Below are positions 48,517 to 60,369 of a DNA stretch of 64,000 nt, one piece after another. The stretch's first letter is position 1. Each line of letters opens with the position of its first letter. The DNA is from Cymodocea nodosa. Taxonomy: Eukaryota > Streptophyta > Magnoliopsida > Alismatales > Cymodoceaceae. The position numbers were made by a program, and so were the translations under genes. The notes beneath the pieces are model-generated. The model had not been told where the DNA came from and did not search any database. It saw only the letters and a program-made list of their open reading frames with translations. The stretch spans positions 131,501 to 195,500 of the forward strand of contig CM072339.1 of the NCBI GenBank assembly GCA_036874045.1, in the 5' to 3' direction.

Positions 48517-50486
48517 ATGGCAGGAGGAGGAAAAGCAAAAATGCCCAGAAACCGATCCAGCATCTTGTTCTCGTCATGTTCTCTATTGATGGGTTCCCTC
48601 TTTGCGTATTCTGCATCGGTTCAGCTGAACGATCCCGGTAATTCATTCACCTACCTAGGGTTGTTGTAGCATATAAACGTAATTCCAATTAATCTGCTTC
48701 CGTCTCACACGTACGTCTGATTTATTTCTGCGTGTGTGTGTGTTGTTTCAGACTGGTATTTCTGGCTTCCACTCTATGCTCTTGCTTCCGCCGTAAATCT
48801 CCTTAACATAAGCCTCGCATCCAATGTGATCAACACAGTTGCTCGGTTGGTGACGTGGGCTGCGGTTTTCTTGCTTTTGAGGGTCTTGGTTGAGGCTTGC
48901 GGTGCGCATGGGATGGCTGCCTTCTGGTCCTTGGACATGGAGGAGAGGGTTGTCAGGGAGAAGCTTGGAAGCGGGTTGGTAGTCATATCCATGCTTCTGC
49001 AATTGCAATCTTCCGAGGCCTCCCCTGCATCGATCACGAGGAGCAAGGCAGGTTCTGCTTCGAGCTGTGTGGTCTGTGGTGGGAAAATCTTCTCTTCCTG
49101 CCCCTCTCTTCTTTCACATCTTTATCCATTTCCTTATTTTTGGCATCTACCATGCATATCCGTCGGTGCTAAATTTTACTATCATACCTGTCATGATTCC
49201 TTTTTAGCTACTTGAATCAACCACAACCAACCTCTTCCTTCGCTGTCTGATCCCAAGTAAAGCAATCATCCAAATTTGACAAGGGCGAAGCAGTAGTAAG
49301 CTAAAAATATGTTTACTAGCTAGCTGGAAAAGGTGGTGCAACTGGAAAGTCAACGGGCACCATCCAGGCTCGGAAAATTAAGGATGTGAACCATAAAATT
49401 TCAGATAGCATGGACAAATTAAGAAATCAGGAAGTAGTGTTATGTACATATGTGCCCAGTTGCAGATATGGAATGTCGACTGTACAGTTATATAATGTAG
49501 TGAATGAAAAAGGTTTTGTTTGTAGTTCGTATGATTATACAACTGTCTATTTCATTTAATCTAATAAAAATCGTAGATTTCTTCCTCCCAGGTGAAAACA
49601 TATTAGATGGGATGCTTGTGCCACTAAAAAGAAAGATACACATTATATTGATACCCAGGAGACTTACACATATTATGCTTCATATATATGCCTAGATCTA
49701 AGGGTGGAATTGGACTGGACACAGATCAGATACATCAAATACATACCACACCTGTATTTTTTCATTTTTGATTACAAATATAAGGACATATGTCGAGTAT
49801 GCAAAATAGGAAACCATGTTCGACAAGCTTCGGGTACGGATATCATGGAATGCAAATATGGTTGTAATGAATAGCAAATATCGAGTACAAGTGGAAAAAT
49901 ATATATAAATTCAAACCAAATTATATAGAGAATGAAGATGCTAATCTTGAAATATTATCGAACAAATATTCATGAACCAACATGCTTAACAAAATATCCG
50001 TGATGTTCTTGACAAGAGGAGGGCTTGCTAGCCGAAGAGAGAGTCGAGTGAAGGGTTTAAAAGGTCGAGTCCGGAAGAAGAGTCATCAGAGGGAGTCGGA
50101 CCAAGAGCCGCACCGAATGAGGCCACACGAAGGAGCAAGGTATGGGAGGACCCCGCGTGTGTGTGTGGAGTATGTGGACACAGATCTGGGTTTTATCCGG
50201 ATATCCACATCCAGATTGAAACCTACCTGGATTTGTTAAAATTGGGTAATACTGTAATAACATAAAAGTAGCACATCTGAATTTTATCTTCCTTCGGCTT
50301 TCTACTTTTAATCTCATTAATATGATCCTTTTTGGAAATTAATATGATCTAGATAGGATTGCATTTTCCAGCTTCCCAGAATGTGACTCTGATTGACGCT
50401 GGATGACAGGGATGCTATCACTTGTGGCTGTGGCTTTTGGGCTTACCTTCTGGTTTTTTGTCTTCGTCAAAGAGATCAGAAAGTGA
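48517..50486 (+). CDS. TMEM220-like small multi-pass membrane protein
   Basis: Three exons (48517-48637, 48752-49051, 50410-50486; GT-AG, phases 1 and 1) encode 165 residues. Exon 1 ends with LFAYSASVQLNDPD, continued across the junction by WYFWLPLYALASAVNLL; the QxNDPDWxxW motif is the hallmark of the TMEM220 family. Four hydrophobic segments are visible (about 15-36, 42-58, 68-92 and 143-161), and the C-terminus is short and basic (KEIRK). Exon 3 was found by phase and by the hydrophobic MLSLVAVAFGLTFWFFVFV. The family is widespread in bacteria and eukaryotes and has no known function. The residues just before the last helix (ITRSKAG) are the least certain part of the model. Confidence 0.78.
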
Positions 50487-51583
50487 GTGGCATTCCGTAG
50501 CTTCTCCTGCCCTGCCTTGGATGAGCTGTTGAATCATACGTAGAATGATCTTATGGCACAACCAACTACCAAGCCAGGAATGTATGATATTACTGTATAA
50601 TTTTTTTCTAGACTACTTATGAACTTCTCACGCTCTCATTCCAGTAGAAATGGGTGATGCTCATTTTCATTCATCTCTCTGCAAAGCAGCTTGAGTAAAT
50701 TTCTAGTGTGCGGAGTTTGACGAACACACGGTTCTACAATCCAAAAGCATCAACCCCATTGCCTACATCATTAAGGATCGAATGTCTAGAAAAAAAAGAC
50801 CATAACTCTAAGAAAGGATAAGCAATTTTAATGGACTTTTTTCATTAACGGTCACCCACCCATATTACCATAGCCACTGTACTTGCTAAAAATAAAAATA
50901 TATAATAATGGAAATAAAATCATAAAATTACTTATTAAATTGAAATCCAATGAAGAACTGGGCTGTAAAAAAATAGAAAATTACAACAGAAATAATTTAA
51001 AAACAGATAGATACCCAACCTTAGCCGAAAAGCTCCCCAACTCTAACAATGCTCTTGTACCAAGGTCTGGCCTACAAAACAATTTGGCAACTTCAGCTTC
51101 AAATTTTTTGATACAGATGGACTGAAGTGATAAACAATGAAATTGTCTAACGAAATTCTCCTCTCTTTTGGTATAAGCATGTTCAAACAGTATCAATATA
51201 TTCCAGCATAATTCTTCTCAAATGCAAATGATCTGGCATTTTTATTTCCAGAGAATGTTACATATGTCCATATGCTTAACCAACCGATAACTCAATGCAA
51301 ATGAAGAGGCATCAAATTTCAGAAATGGGTTATATAGACTTGATTTAATTATGAAAGCACTTGGGACTCAAGTGTTGGAAAATGGCCATCCTGGTTGACA
51401 TATAATTTGTTGTTTGATGATCAAAAATAGCCTTGGAAAGCAAAAGAAAAATAAAAGAAAGCATATCTATTGTGCATGTTATTTCCCCAAGGGAACTGCT
51501 TTCTCGACTTTACAGAGATTAGTTTTCCTGTACGTACCCAGTACCTGCTGAAAAAAGGCGACCTAAAACCTTGACAGGATAGC
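50487..51583. other. Spacer between two convergent genes, no gene seen
   Basis: It holds the 3' flanks of the TMEM220-like and small-protein genes, and is AT-rich. Frames of about 80 codons here lack any motif. Confidence 0.5.
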
Positions 51584-54544
51584 TCAGTGTTTATCATCCT
51601 TCGGGACATCTTTCTTGGGAACTTGGGAATCCAACTCTTTTGGCTTTGGCTTTTCAGCGATTCTGACAAGAAATACACAAGAAATTTGTGTGATTATATG
51701 CTCATATTCATGGGTCAGCAACCATTTTACAATGCAGAAAGACTAACAACATAACCAACCAATCAAGCTAACAAATACAAACTTTGAAAGAGTGTATGCT
51801 AGAAATTACATCAAAAGAAAACAATGAAATACTACAATGGCAATGCTTTGCTCTGAAAATCTCCCACGAGGAGGATTTAAAAGCATATGAGAAAATAGTT
51901 GGCAGGTAGACAATCCAAAGTATGCTATCGCGTCACTCCTAAGAATCTATTAAATACACAAAGAAAAAGTATCCAAAGGTGTCCTCCAGTTAAAATGGCG
52001 TCTACCTCAAAATCATGTTAGACCAGCCTTAAAAAGAAAGACAACCAAATTCCTGAAAATCATGAGTATAGGATTTCATTGTTTCATCCCTGAAATTCCT
52101 TAATTCGTCAAAATCTCATGACTGCTTGCCATGTTTCAAATCAGCCTACATTTATCAAAAGGGTAAGCAAAAATATGAAAATTCTAAATAATTACGAAAT
52201 ATTAGGAACACATAATTACTTAAAGTATATGAATTTCGACAAGCATGCATTTAACTCTTATTTGGTCTCATTACAATAAATGTTGATTCCCAACTTTTTG
52301 AATGGTTGGCCTAAAATAAATTAGCTCGAATTGTATTAGTAGATTTATGATGATTAAATACATCTAACTGCTTAAAAAATAATTACAAAAATTTATTTTG
52401 TACATGAAAATTCTACATTTTTAACATTTATCCTTATTTTTAAGGGTTTTTCCCTACTTCACATCATTAAATATTTTTTTGAGCAGCAATAAAGGGAAGA
52501 TATATTAAAAAGATAAAACAAAGGCCTACACAAGTTGTAGGCAGACTAAAACCAAAACTATAATACAAAAAGAAAGGGTTTCAATAGGTAAACCAAAAGC
52601 TAAGAGGAAAAGAAAGAATGGAAAAAGGAAACAAAAGGGATACAAAACATAACATGCTGCTGCTCCACTCAGAGAAACGTGAACCATTCATAAGGTCACC
52701 AAACTCTAGCCAGACAATGATCTCATCATCGGGTAAGACTTCATTGTCTTGTCACTATCTCATCCATTCAACTACATATCCGACAAATTTAGATTTGAAA
52801 TGAATGTCATGTAGAGCAACACTACAAAACACCTTGCTGTTTCTCGCCAGCCACTTGCACCACCAAATAGTGCAGAGAACAATACCCACACTCTCCTCCT
52901 AGACCTATCAAACCAACTTTTTATGTCCAAAGATTCTAGAAATTCTTTGTACCCTTTGCACAAAATATATTAAGACTAAGCAACCTCTCACAACCATAGT
53001 TATCAAGGCAGGGACCAAGGCACTGCCTAAGCACCCAGGCATGATTTTCACATCTAGACTGCCCATCTCACACCCAGGCATGATTTTCACATCTAGACTG
53101 CCCAACTCACCTTGTCTTAGTTAAAGGTATTTTCTATCAGATTTTTTAATTATATACAATGATTTTTTAAAGGTTTTTCATTGCAAAAAGAATTCATGTA
53201 ATTGATCTTACGTCGTGGGATTATGATACAAGTTGTTGTTGTATGTATTTCTAAAATAGGCACATTAATATTATTAGATTTCATATGTTAAAGTTATCTT
53301 AAGAATATTTATGTATTTAATGTTATTTAAAAAATAATGGTGCTAAAAGTATGCGTAATTACTATTATATATATATAAATATATATAATATATACATAAC
53401 ATAAAAAATATATATTTATATGGGCACCTAAACATTGCCCAAGGTTCACCTAGGCACCCAAGATGCCTTAGCTTACCACCTAGGTGCTTTCGTGTCTTAA
53501 AAACTACACTCCCAGCATCTCCTAATAGATGGACGTGAAAGGAATAATGTCAACACATCTCCACTTGTTCATAGTAGAACTTGCATATACTTGCCAAATG
53601 GAATTCACACTTCCACAAGACAATCTATGTAGGCACCCATTATGTCATATCTGCCACACAAAAAATTGAACCTTGGAAGGAATCTAGGAGGTTTAAACAA
53701 ATTTCCATTCTCTCATCCACAGATCACCAAAGGTCAAGATCCAAAAGAGTGACTTGACTGAGAAAATGCTATCTCCAGTAGATCATTAAATATTCAAATC
53801 TATAATAATTAAGTGCATCTAACTGCTTAAAAAAGTAATTAAGAGTGTCAATCAATTATAAGAAAAAATGACTTTTTTAACATTTATTCCTCATTTTTAG
53901 GTTTTTTCGTACTTTAAATCATTTGTATTTTATATATATAGCATTTTAAACAAAATAAACATCTAGAAATTAAATTAACGAATTTTTATATGTCTATGAT
54001 TACTTTATTTATCTTGTCCTAGTTATTGAAACTAAAATTTCGAGTCCAAGAAGAAAGTGACATTGTGAGCTTAGTGCATGTGTGAAATGAAACACTTACA
54101 AGAAAAAGAGAAGGGGCTCCTCTCATCAAATTATTTTTCTATTTCTTTCTTTTGTATAAAGGGAAATCCAATGTATTAGACTCCTACAAATGTGCAGTCT
54201 GGCAAAGGTCCAATTGTACACAATTTTATCCCCATAAATGGAAAGATTGCTTCTTGAGTTTCAAACCCATGACCTCTAGATTCCAATAGAGCAATCTTAC
54301 CATTGCACTGAAGCTCACAATCATTTCTCTCTTTTGTATAGACCAATCTAATTGAAATGGAAACTTAAGATACACCAAAAAATATAACTTACTTTGCAGA
54401 AGAAGCAGACTCCTCTTCAAGCCAGTGACGTATGTGACGGATGTTGCGCCTGAAGATTGTGGCAGACTGCTTGACATCAAAACGCAGAAGCACAACTGCA
54501 GCAGTCACTCCAGCTACTGTTAGGACAAAATTGGTGAGGGCCAT
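51584..54544 (-). CDS. Small one-helix protein, conserved in plants by recollection, function unknown
   Basis: Two coding exons (54544-54393 and 51662-51584; donor AA|GTAAGT, acceptor TTGTCAG) encode 76 residues. The N-terminus MALTNFVLTVAGVTAAVVLL is one membrane helix. It is followed by a basic amphipathic part (DVKQSATIFRRNIRHIRHWL), then EEESASSA and a Lys/Pro/Asp tail ending DVPKDDKH. The ATG sits nine bases inside an exon whose acceptor is TTTTTAG, so an untranslated first exon lies upstream, probably in the GC-rich block near 56250-56400. The helix-plus-basic-segment layout would suit a mitochondrial or ER membrane protein, but that is a guess. I recognise the sequence style as a conserved plant gene and cannot name it. 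The 2.7-kb intron is full of repeat relics. Confidence 0.7.
52470..52965 (-). mobile_element. LINE 3'-end relic (zf-RVT tail)
   Basis: On the minus strand, from about 52900, one frame reads TIWWCKWLARNSKVFCS and then DIHFKSKFVGYVVEWM before a stop. The W-x(3)-LARN-x(2)-VF pattern is typical of the zinc-knuckle end of plant L1-type ORF2. It lies inside the intron of the small-protein gene. No reverse-transcriptase domain is present. Confidence 0.6.
52993..53510. mobile_element. Non-autonomous repeat element with long imperfect inverted ends
   Basis: The left end reads TAGTTATCAAGGCAGGGACC and continues into GGCACTGCCTAAGCACCCAG. On the opposite strand the right end reads TAGTTTTTAAGACACGAAAG, then GCACCTAGGTGGTAAGCTAA and GGCATCTTGGGTGCC. 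AAGGC/GCACC/CCTAGG words placed this way belong to a repeat I know to be common in plant genomes (starting TAGTTATCAAGGC). The middle is AT-rich. The exact ends are uncertain. Confidence 0.5.
53032..53109. repeat. Two-copy tandem repeat, period 39
   Basis: Copies at 53032-53070 and 53071-53109 are almost identical (CACCCAGGCATGATTTTCAC at the start of each); one visible difference is CATCTCA against CAACTCA. This is a recent duplication inside the repeat element. Confidence 0.9.
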
Positions 54545-57445
54545 CCCAGAGCCTAAAAACTGAGAATGTTGTAGTTTATTAGAATTTTAGATGTTCAAAG
54601 TCAGCAACAAGAAACAGAAAAAATGAATTAGTAAAAGTGACATCCACTAAAAATGAAGAAATTCACAATTAAAAGATGAAACTTGAGGAGATAGAGCAAT
54701 GGTTCACTTCCTTTTCTGATCACTAATTTATTGAAAGAATCCAGATTCCTAACAAAACAAAGAAAGGAATTTAAGAAAAAAAAAAAGAACTAATCATTCT
54801 ATGCAGTAGTGAAGGTACATACAAGAAGATCATTGTAGTTCAACCCTTCATTCAGAAAGTTGAAAGTTACTTTAAAGTCTATGTAACGGTATCAATGTCT
54901 CAATCCCACTATCTGGTGTTTAGTTTGATAGAGGGCTTCAATGGTAATTGGATGAACTGTTTTGTGAGAGTGAAGTTAGATTGACATTATATGTCAGCTG
55001 CTCAATGCTCCCAGGAGTTGATTGTATGCCTTGAAGATTGTATTGTTCCAAAATGAACAAATAATATTGGATTTTTATAAAATCAAGGTGGTGGTCGTGG
55101 ACCTTTGCTTTGCTGAGACTGATGACACATTTTGTGCAAAACATCATTATTTATTATCCACGATGTGTTTCATAATAAAGATAAGTTTATGATTAATGTC
55201 AAAAAAAGCATATGATAAGTTGATAACTGTTAGATTGAAATTGGGAGTACAGGCTTGATTAGAAATTTAGAGCACCCAAATATGCAGCATTTGATGCAAC
55301 AAGACATTGCATAAAGGGCATGGCACGATTGATTTTGAGACCAAAATATTATAACAGACAAAAAAGCTGGCATAGTCAGTTAATAACTATTAGTGTTAAT
55401 AAGTAGAATAAATCAACTCAACTTGAAGTTTAAAGATATAGGGAGAAAAAGGATAGCTTGCACAAAATCTTAGTGGCATTTTGTAAATGGTAATGACTTC
55501 AGCAGTTCTGATTCGGTGAAGTTAACATATAACGTTCATAATGGCTTCATTTTTGACATATAATGAGTGCTTTTCTCATTGAAAAAAACTGATGAGCAAA
55601 TATCCCCAACAATAAACATAACAGAACAGAGATTCACAATTTTTTACAAAAACAAAAAAATAAACCAGAAACTAGATTGAAAAAGGACCCATACACAGAA
55701 CAAATCCAAGCGGAAATATGGAAGTTCATGCTCTATAGGAAGTAATGAACAAAATAATGGAACTGAAAACCAGAAATGAAATTTTTAACGTTAGATGCCT
55801 GAAAACCATAAATCAACAACTCCAAATTGGAAACAATAACAAATACAGGATAAACTGAAGAAAACCAAGTGTAAGTGGTCAGAAGGGCAAAAAGTTAGAG
55901 ATGATTTCAGTCTTACAAAATAACTGAGTAGGTTGTCGTTTCTTACACTCCACTAAGAATTAAATTCAGTGATTATGTCTTCTCAGAGATTTCAACAAAA
56001 ACTTCAAACTAACGAAATAGAACCTATAAAAAAAATTAAGCTCATCGGTTCAAAAAACGGAAACTGCCGTAAACAAGGGGAAGATAGGGAGTGAACAGGT
56101 GTTGTACAAAAACTGCCGTAACAATTCAACCCAAAAAAAAAAGTAGTGCATATTCCATGGATCGGAAGTAAGATGTAGAAGCATAGAACGATAAATCCAG
56201 ATTCCGAAACGAACGAACTCAAACCATAAAGGAAGTTGAGGCAGTAATGTCATCGAGTAGAGAAGCAGAGACAAGGAGTGGATGGAGGAGTTGTTCCCAT
56301 ACTAGGAGGAAACGATGTCGTCGACTAAACCACCGACGGCGGCGCGCAGAGATTCAGGGGATTTACGGGAGGAAAACGGGAATTCTGCGCGCGGTCGTGA
56401 GTACGGATTCCGGCGAAATTTTCTTTTTCCTTTCTCATCCGAAATGCACAAATTTATTTTGTACACGTGAGTTTTTTTGTTTTTGTCTTTGATAATAATA
56501 GTATTTCTTCCTTCGGCTCCCTGTGAAAAGTATCAGAGTTGATTAATAAACGTGAATTTTCTGGGAGATTGCAACGTGAGTTTTGCTGATATCATAACAT
56601 TTTGTATGTTTTATCGTAATTATATGTGGCGTCGTATGCATGTTATTTTCATTGTGATCAGGATATTACCGTACTTTATGAAGAAGTTTAACGATAATTT
56701 TTTGGCGAAATTTGCCTCCTCCTACTTAATTTTAGCGTGTTAAAGTTCGCCAACCAATCATATACCATTTAACTGTTAGCATTAAATAATCTTACTTTCT
56801 ATCATTCAACTGTTTGAGATGTGAACTCATCTGATTTTCACAATTTTTCTTTGGAAAAAGCCAATTCGATCTTGAAATAAACAAGCGCCGCGCGTGCTAT
56901 ATGATTCAACGATGGTATTAATATGTCGTCGATAAATATCGGCATGCTTAATCCTTAATTTATTCGTATTCTTTTTTTATTATAACTTATTATCAATACT
57001 AGCTCACACACTAATTCCTTTCATTCCGTGTAGGGAAGGTCTGTATCGTGTGTTAAAGGTGCATGCAACGTTTCGGTGATATATATTATTCTAGTTTTTC
57101 TAAAGTCAAGTCATGATCGACATATATGTCTTCGCTGAAGAAATATTTCCAATCATCATCCACCCACAAGCTCACGATAAGTCATCGCCCGAATGGTTGA
57201 TAAGGGGGAGACAATTGATTAATTAGCTGGGATCGAACTTGAATGAGATCGAGAAGAAGACACATATCGATTGAAGGAAATAAAACCTTTCAGCATATAT
57301 AAGAACACAGATAGATCACTACAAATTAATTAAGCACCATTATTAATTACTTTACTACCGTTGGATCACAGCCTAATCCCAAACCAAAAGCGACCAACGA
57401 GCAGAGCAGATGCGGTACAAGCATGGGAAGCGATGATGGATCAGA
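54545..57445. other. Upstream region of the small-protein gene, then spacer; no coding gene seen
   Basis: From 54555 to about 56250 this is probably the 5' intron of the small-protein gene. The GC-richer block at about 56240-56410 looks like a promoter and untranslated first exon on the minus strand. Beyond it DNA is AT-rich down to the CAP gene's 3' end. No protein-like frame was found. Confidence 0.4.
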
Positions 57446-57970
57446 TCAGTAGGGTTTTTCTCCGACGACGTTGCCTGGAGGTTGGTAGAGGCAGATGGTG
57501 ATGCTGGAGCCGCCGCTGCACACGGCCTGGGCACACCCCACCTCCTCCGTCCCCCTCCACACCACCTGGGTAAAGGTTCCACACTGGTGCCCGCCGACGC
57601 AGCTGTTGTTGGCGTGGACGTACCACCTCTTCTCCGCCACCCACGACGCCACCACCTGCGCGGGGGTAGGCCTGAAGGAGGCCTTCACCTGGTTCGCGCC
57701 GTAGCCGACGGACGACGGATTCGCGAAGGCGCACCTGCTCCTGTCCCGCAGGCGTCCGACCAGCGAGCTGGCGTTGGAGGTGAGGTCGGCGCTCCACCTC
57801 AGTGGGGACACTCCCAGCTCCGCCCGCGCCGCGTTGTGGGCCTTCAGGAACTCGTCGGCCTCGGCGGTGCCATTGCCAGGGCCCGCGGCGGAGACGCCGT
57901 CCGGTACGCTAGCGAGCGAGGACAGTGCTACTAGTGTTGCGACGGCTACGAGGAAGAAGGAAGAAGCCAT
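57446..57970 (-). CDS. STS14-like CAP-superfamily (PR-1-related) secreted protein, intronless
   Basis: The product is 174 residues: signal peptide (SSFFLVAVATLVALSSLA), then a CAP domain from ADEFLKAHNAARAELGV to the end GNVVGEKPY. There are six cysteines (80, 124, 130, 146, 151, 160), as in PR-1 proteins. Of the four CAP cavity residues only the Glu of SWVAEK (113) remains. The HS-type His is replaced in CAFANPSS, GEN reads GAN (91-93), and CGHYTQVVW reads CGTFTQVVW (Thr132). As I recall, potato STS14, a pistil-specific relative, shows the same losses and the same CAFANLS-like and NPPGNVIGEKPY segments, so this is a clade feature. The start at 57970 was preferred to 58006 because it puts the signal peptide at the N-terminus. 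The role may be in reproductive tissue or defence (inference). Confidence 0.92.
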   Translation of the reverse strand: MASSFFLVAVATLVALSSLASVPDGVSAAGPGNGTAEADEFLKAHNAARAELGVSPLRWSADLTSNASSLVGRLRDRSRCAFANPSSVGYGANQVKASFRPTPAQVVASWVAEKRWYVHANNSCVGGHQCGTFTQVVWRGTEEVGCAQAVCSGGSSITICLYQPPGNVVGEKPY

Positions 57971-58645
57971 TGATTCGATGGATGTTGCTTGCGGCTGGAG
58001 GAGCAATATTATTGCGATGGACCGATATCTGCGGCAAATGCATTAATGAATGCTGCAGGCTTCGACGTTAACTAATAAATCAACCCATTATGAAACGCGT
58101 CCTCGATGGTCTCCGACAAGCTTCTCAGAAGAGGTAAAGGCGCATCCACGTGCCGTGTCTCGCGTCAGAATTTATTATTTATCCCTCCATCGGCCATATT
58201 GGTTCCGCACGTAGATGGGGACCAAAATTTGAATTTCGACAGATGCAAATTAAAATTATTATTTATTAGCTTATAAGTATTACTGCAATACTTCATTTAT
58301 ATATAATCATAGCCACCGCACCGTGCAAATCAATCCATGTCTCTTATGGTCTCCTCCTCTATTATTCTAATCAAGTAATCGCAGTCCAATTCCAACGTTG
58401 ATCGTTGGAAAACTCGGCGACTGCGCGTCGAGTTTCAGCTGAAGAAGAAGAAGAAGACCATCGGCCTAGCAATTGATTCGACACTTGCGTCGTCGCCACC
58501 GAACACCTCCACCAGTTTGCCTTCACAACAAGGCCGGGTTTCTACTTTACGTGGTTGTTGAAACAGATGCTATAAAAAACAGAGAGATAACTGCTCACCC
58601 ACCCTTAATCGCCTGATTCCTCCGGTGCTGTATCGTCGCTTGCTC
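57971..58645. other. CAP gene upstream region, no gene seen
   Basis: It contains the CAP gene leader and promoter and a (GAA)n run near 58441-58456. No coding pattern. Confidence 0.5.
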
Positions 58646-58756
58646 ATGGGTAAGTGCATGTCAAGCGGCAGAAACAACGGCAAGAGTAGTGGTAGTGGTA
58701 GTGTTGCGGCGGCAACGACGTCGGAGGTGGTGCACGCGGACGGGAAGATGCAATAG
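58646..58756 (+). pseudogene. Truncated PADRE (DUF4228)-type gene start
   Basis: A frame starting MGKCMSSGRNNGKSSGSGS continues TTSEVVHADGKMQ, then TAG, then YLREC and another stop. Plant PADRE proteins begin MGNC-x(n)-VVHADGKLQEF, so the match covers the N-myristoylation-like start and the conserved VVHADGK motif. The frame then ends where a sense codon (Glu/Lys/Gln) is expected and the rest of the domain is missing. It is probably a processed or truncated copy. The call rests on a short motif. Confidence 0.6.
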
Positions 58757-58879
58757 TACCTCCGCGAATGTTGACTTTTACTCATGTATTTCCATGTGCC
58801 AAATTCATCACCCAGTCGCCATATTCGATATGTTACCGAGCATCATTCCATAACCCTAAATCCTTCACCTGCATTCTAT

Positions 58880-60112
58880 CAAATATGCACGAAGCAGTTT
58901 CTATGATTTCCATACATACCGACAGGGGAGTTCAACAGGGCAATGCTTGAACGCGTGCTGTTTCGAAGAACGTAGTGACGAAAATGTTTTCCTGTGATCA
59001 AGACACCAACTTGACCACAAACTAAAAGAATGCTTGTAAGAGTTAATTGATCCTGACTCCACATTTGATGCTTGCATCCGTAAATAGAGAATAAAGGCAT
59101 CACGACACTTGGCATACTGTACATTAAGAACAGATCAGTAAATTCTATGAGGCTATTTTTCATGGGCATGCTACCTACCAAACCAGAATGGAGCAAGATC
59201 ATGTGGTCTTTGTTCTGTGTATGCATCACCCATAAACTCCAAAGTAACGATATTTCTTCCAGGTATCCCGCCAAAAAATGTTTCACCGGAATTCAATTCC
59301 CCACACTTGGCATACATGTCTGCTAAAGCATTTTCCACATCCTATTCCTATGAAGTGGTGCGCAAACCCACGGCACCTGAGACTCCCAGTTTGAGAACAA
59401 ACAAGAGGAGGCTAGCAAAAGTGAATCCATCTGCTTCCAAGTTCACCAATTATCTCAAAGAACTAAATAAATGGAATGCTTCTTCAGATTTATCTGACGG
59501 GAAATAACCATCAATCATGGTGTTCCAAGAAACAATATTTGGATTAAAAATCTCATCAAACACATTTTAGACACAACTGATGGTATTACACAAGCAAGTG
59601 CATTATGCATGAAGGTCTGCAACTGTAATATGAATCCAAGCGTAAATAAAGATTAACATATGTACTTCTTCCTGTATTTCTCTTAATGCTGATTCAAAAG
59701 CAAAAGACTTCGAGAACAAAAGGACGTACGAAATAACTAGGTAAAACACCAGCTCAGGGCATACAGAAATGCAGGAAGACAGCTTCTGAGAAATGCACTA
59801 TTTGATATCCCCTGGATTGATGAAATCATTCATATTACACTACCAAAGAAGCATGATCCTCAGTGTCTTGAAGATATGATTCTCGATGAACCTGTTTTGT
59901 GCAGGAAAACTACCAAAGATAGCACGAGCATAATGAAGTTACCAGTGTCTCAAAAAGAACAGAAGGCAAAAGTTTCCTGATTAGGATGGTCTCCTGAAAA
60001 TATCCATGGGTGAGAATCTGAGCATATATATGCTTCAGCTCTTCTATCATGGAGAATCTTTCTATCAATCGACAGAATAGTACCTGGAGCATCTTCCTGA
60101 AAATAAATATTA
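58880..60112 (-). pseudogene. Decayed PPR gene (PLS class)
   Basis: In order on the minus strand: an N-terminal block near 60060 (MIEELKHIYAQILTHGYFQE, then TILIRKLL); FNPNIVSWNTMIDGYFPSDK at about 59550-59490; SEEAFHLFSSL; then MYAKCGELNSGETFFGGIPG with RNIVTLEFMGDAY at about 59330-59210. Each is a recognisable PPR repeat piece (xAKCGxLxxAxxxFxxIPxRNIVTWNxMIxAY), but stops and frameshifts separate them. The copy is too broken to encode a protein. It differs from the intact PPR gene nearby, so it is not simply a tandem duplicate of it. Confidence 0.8.
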
Positions 60113-60369
60113 AGTTATGCAAAATAAGAGCTAAACAATAAGGGATATGATAATGATCGCAAGAGAGTCCAATCTGTCCACATACAAGGAAAAAATCAGC
60201 TGTTTGAAGGAAAAATTATGTCCAATCTGTCCACATATATTGTTTTCAGCTTGCCGATGGATTGTGTATAGGCCCCTTGCTTTTAACCTGTTTAATAGAT
60301 TTCTTCTGTTGCCAACCAAAACCATCATTGCTCCACTTGCATACCATGTATTTTAGTAGTCCTACATAG

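Noticed and set aside
57971..58006. Upstream in-frame ATG of the CAP gene
   Set aside because: It would place twelve polar residues in front of a clean signal peptide.
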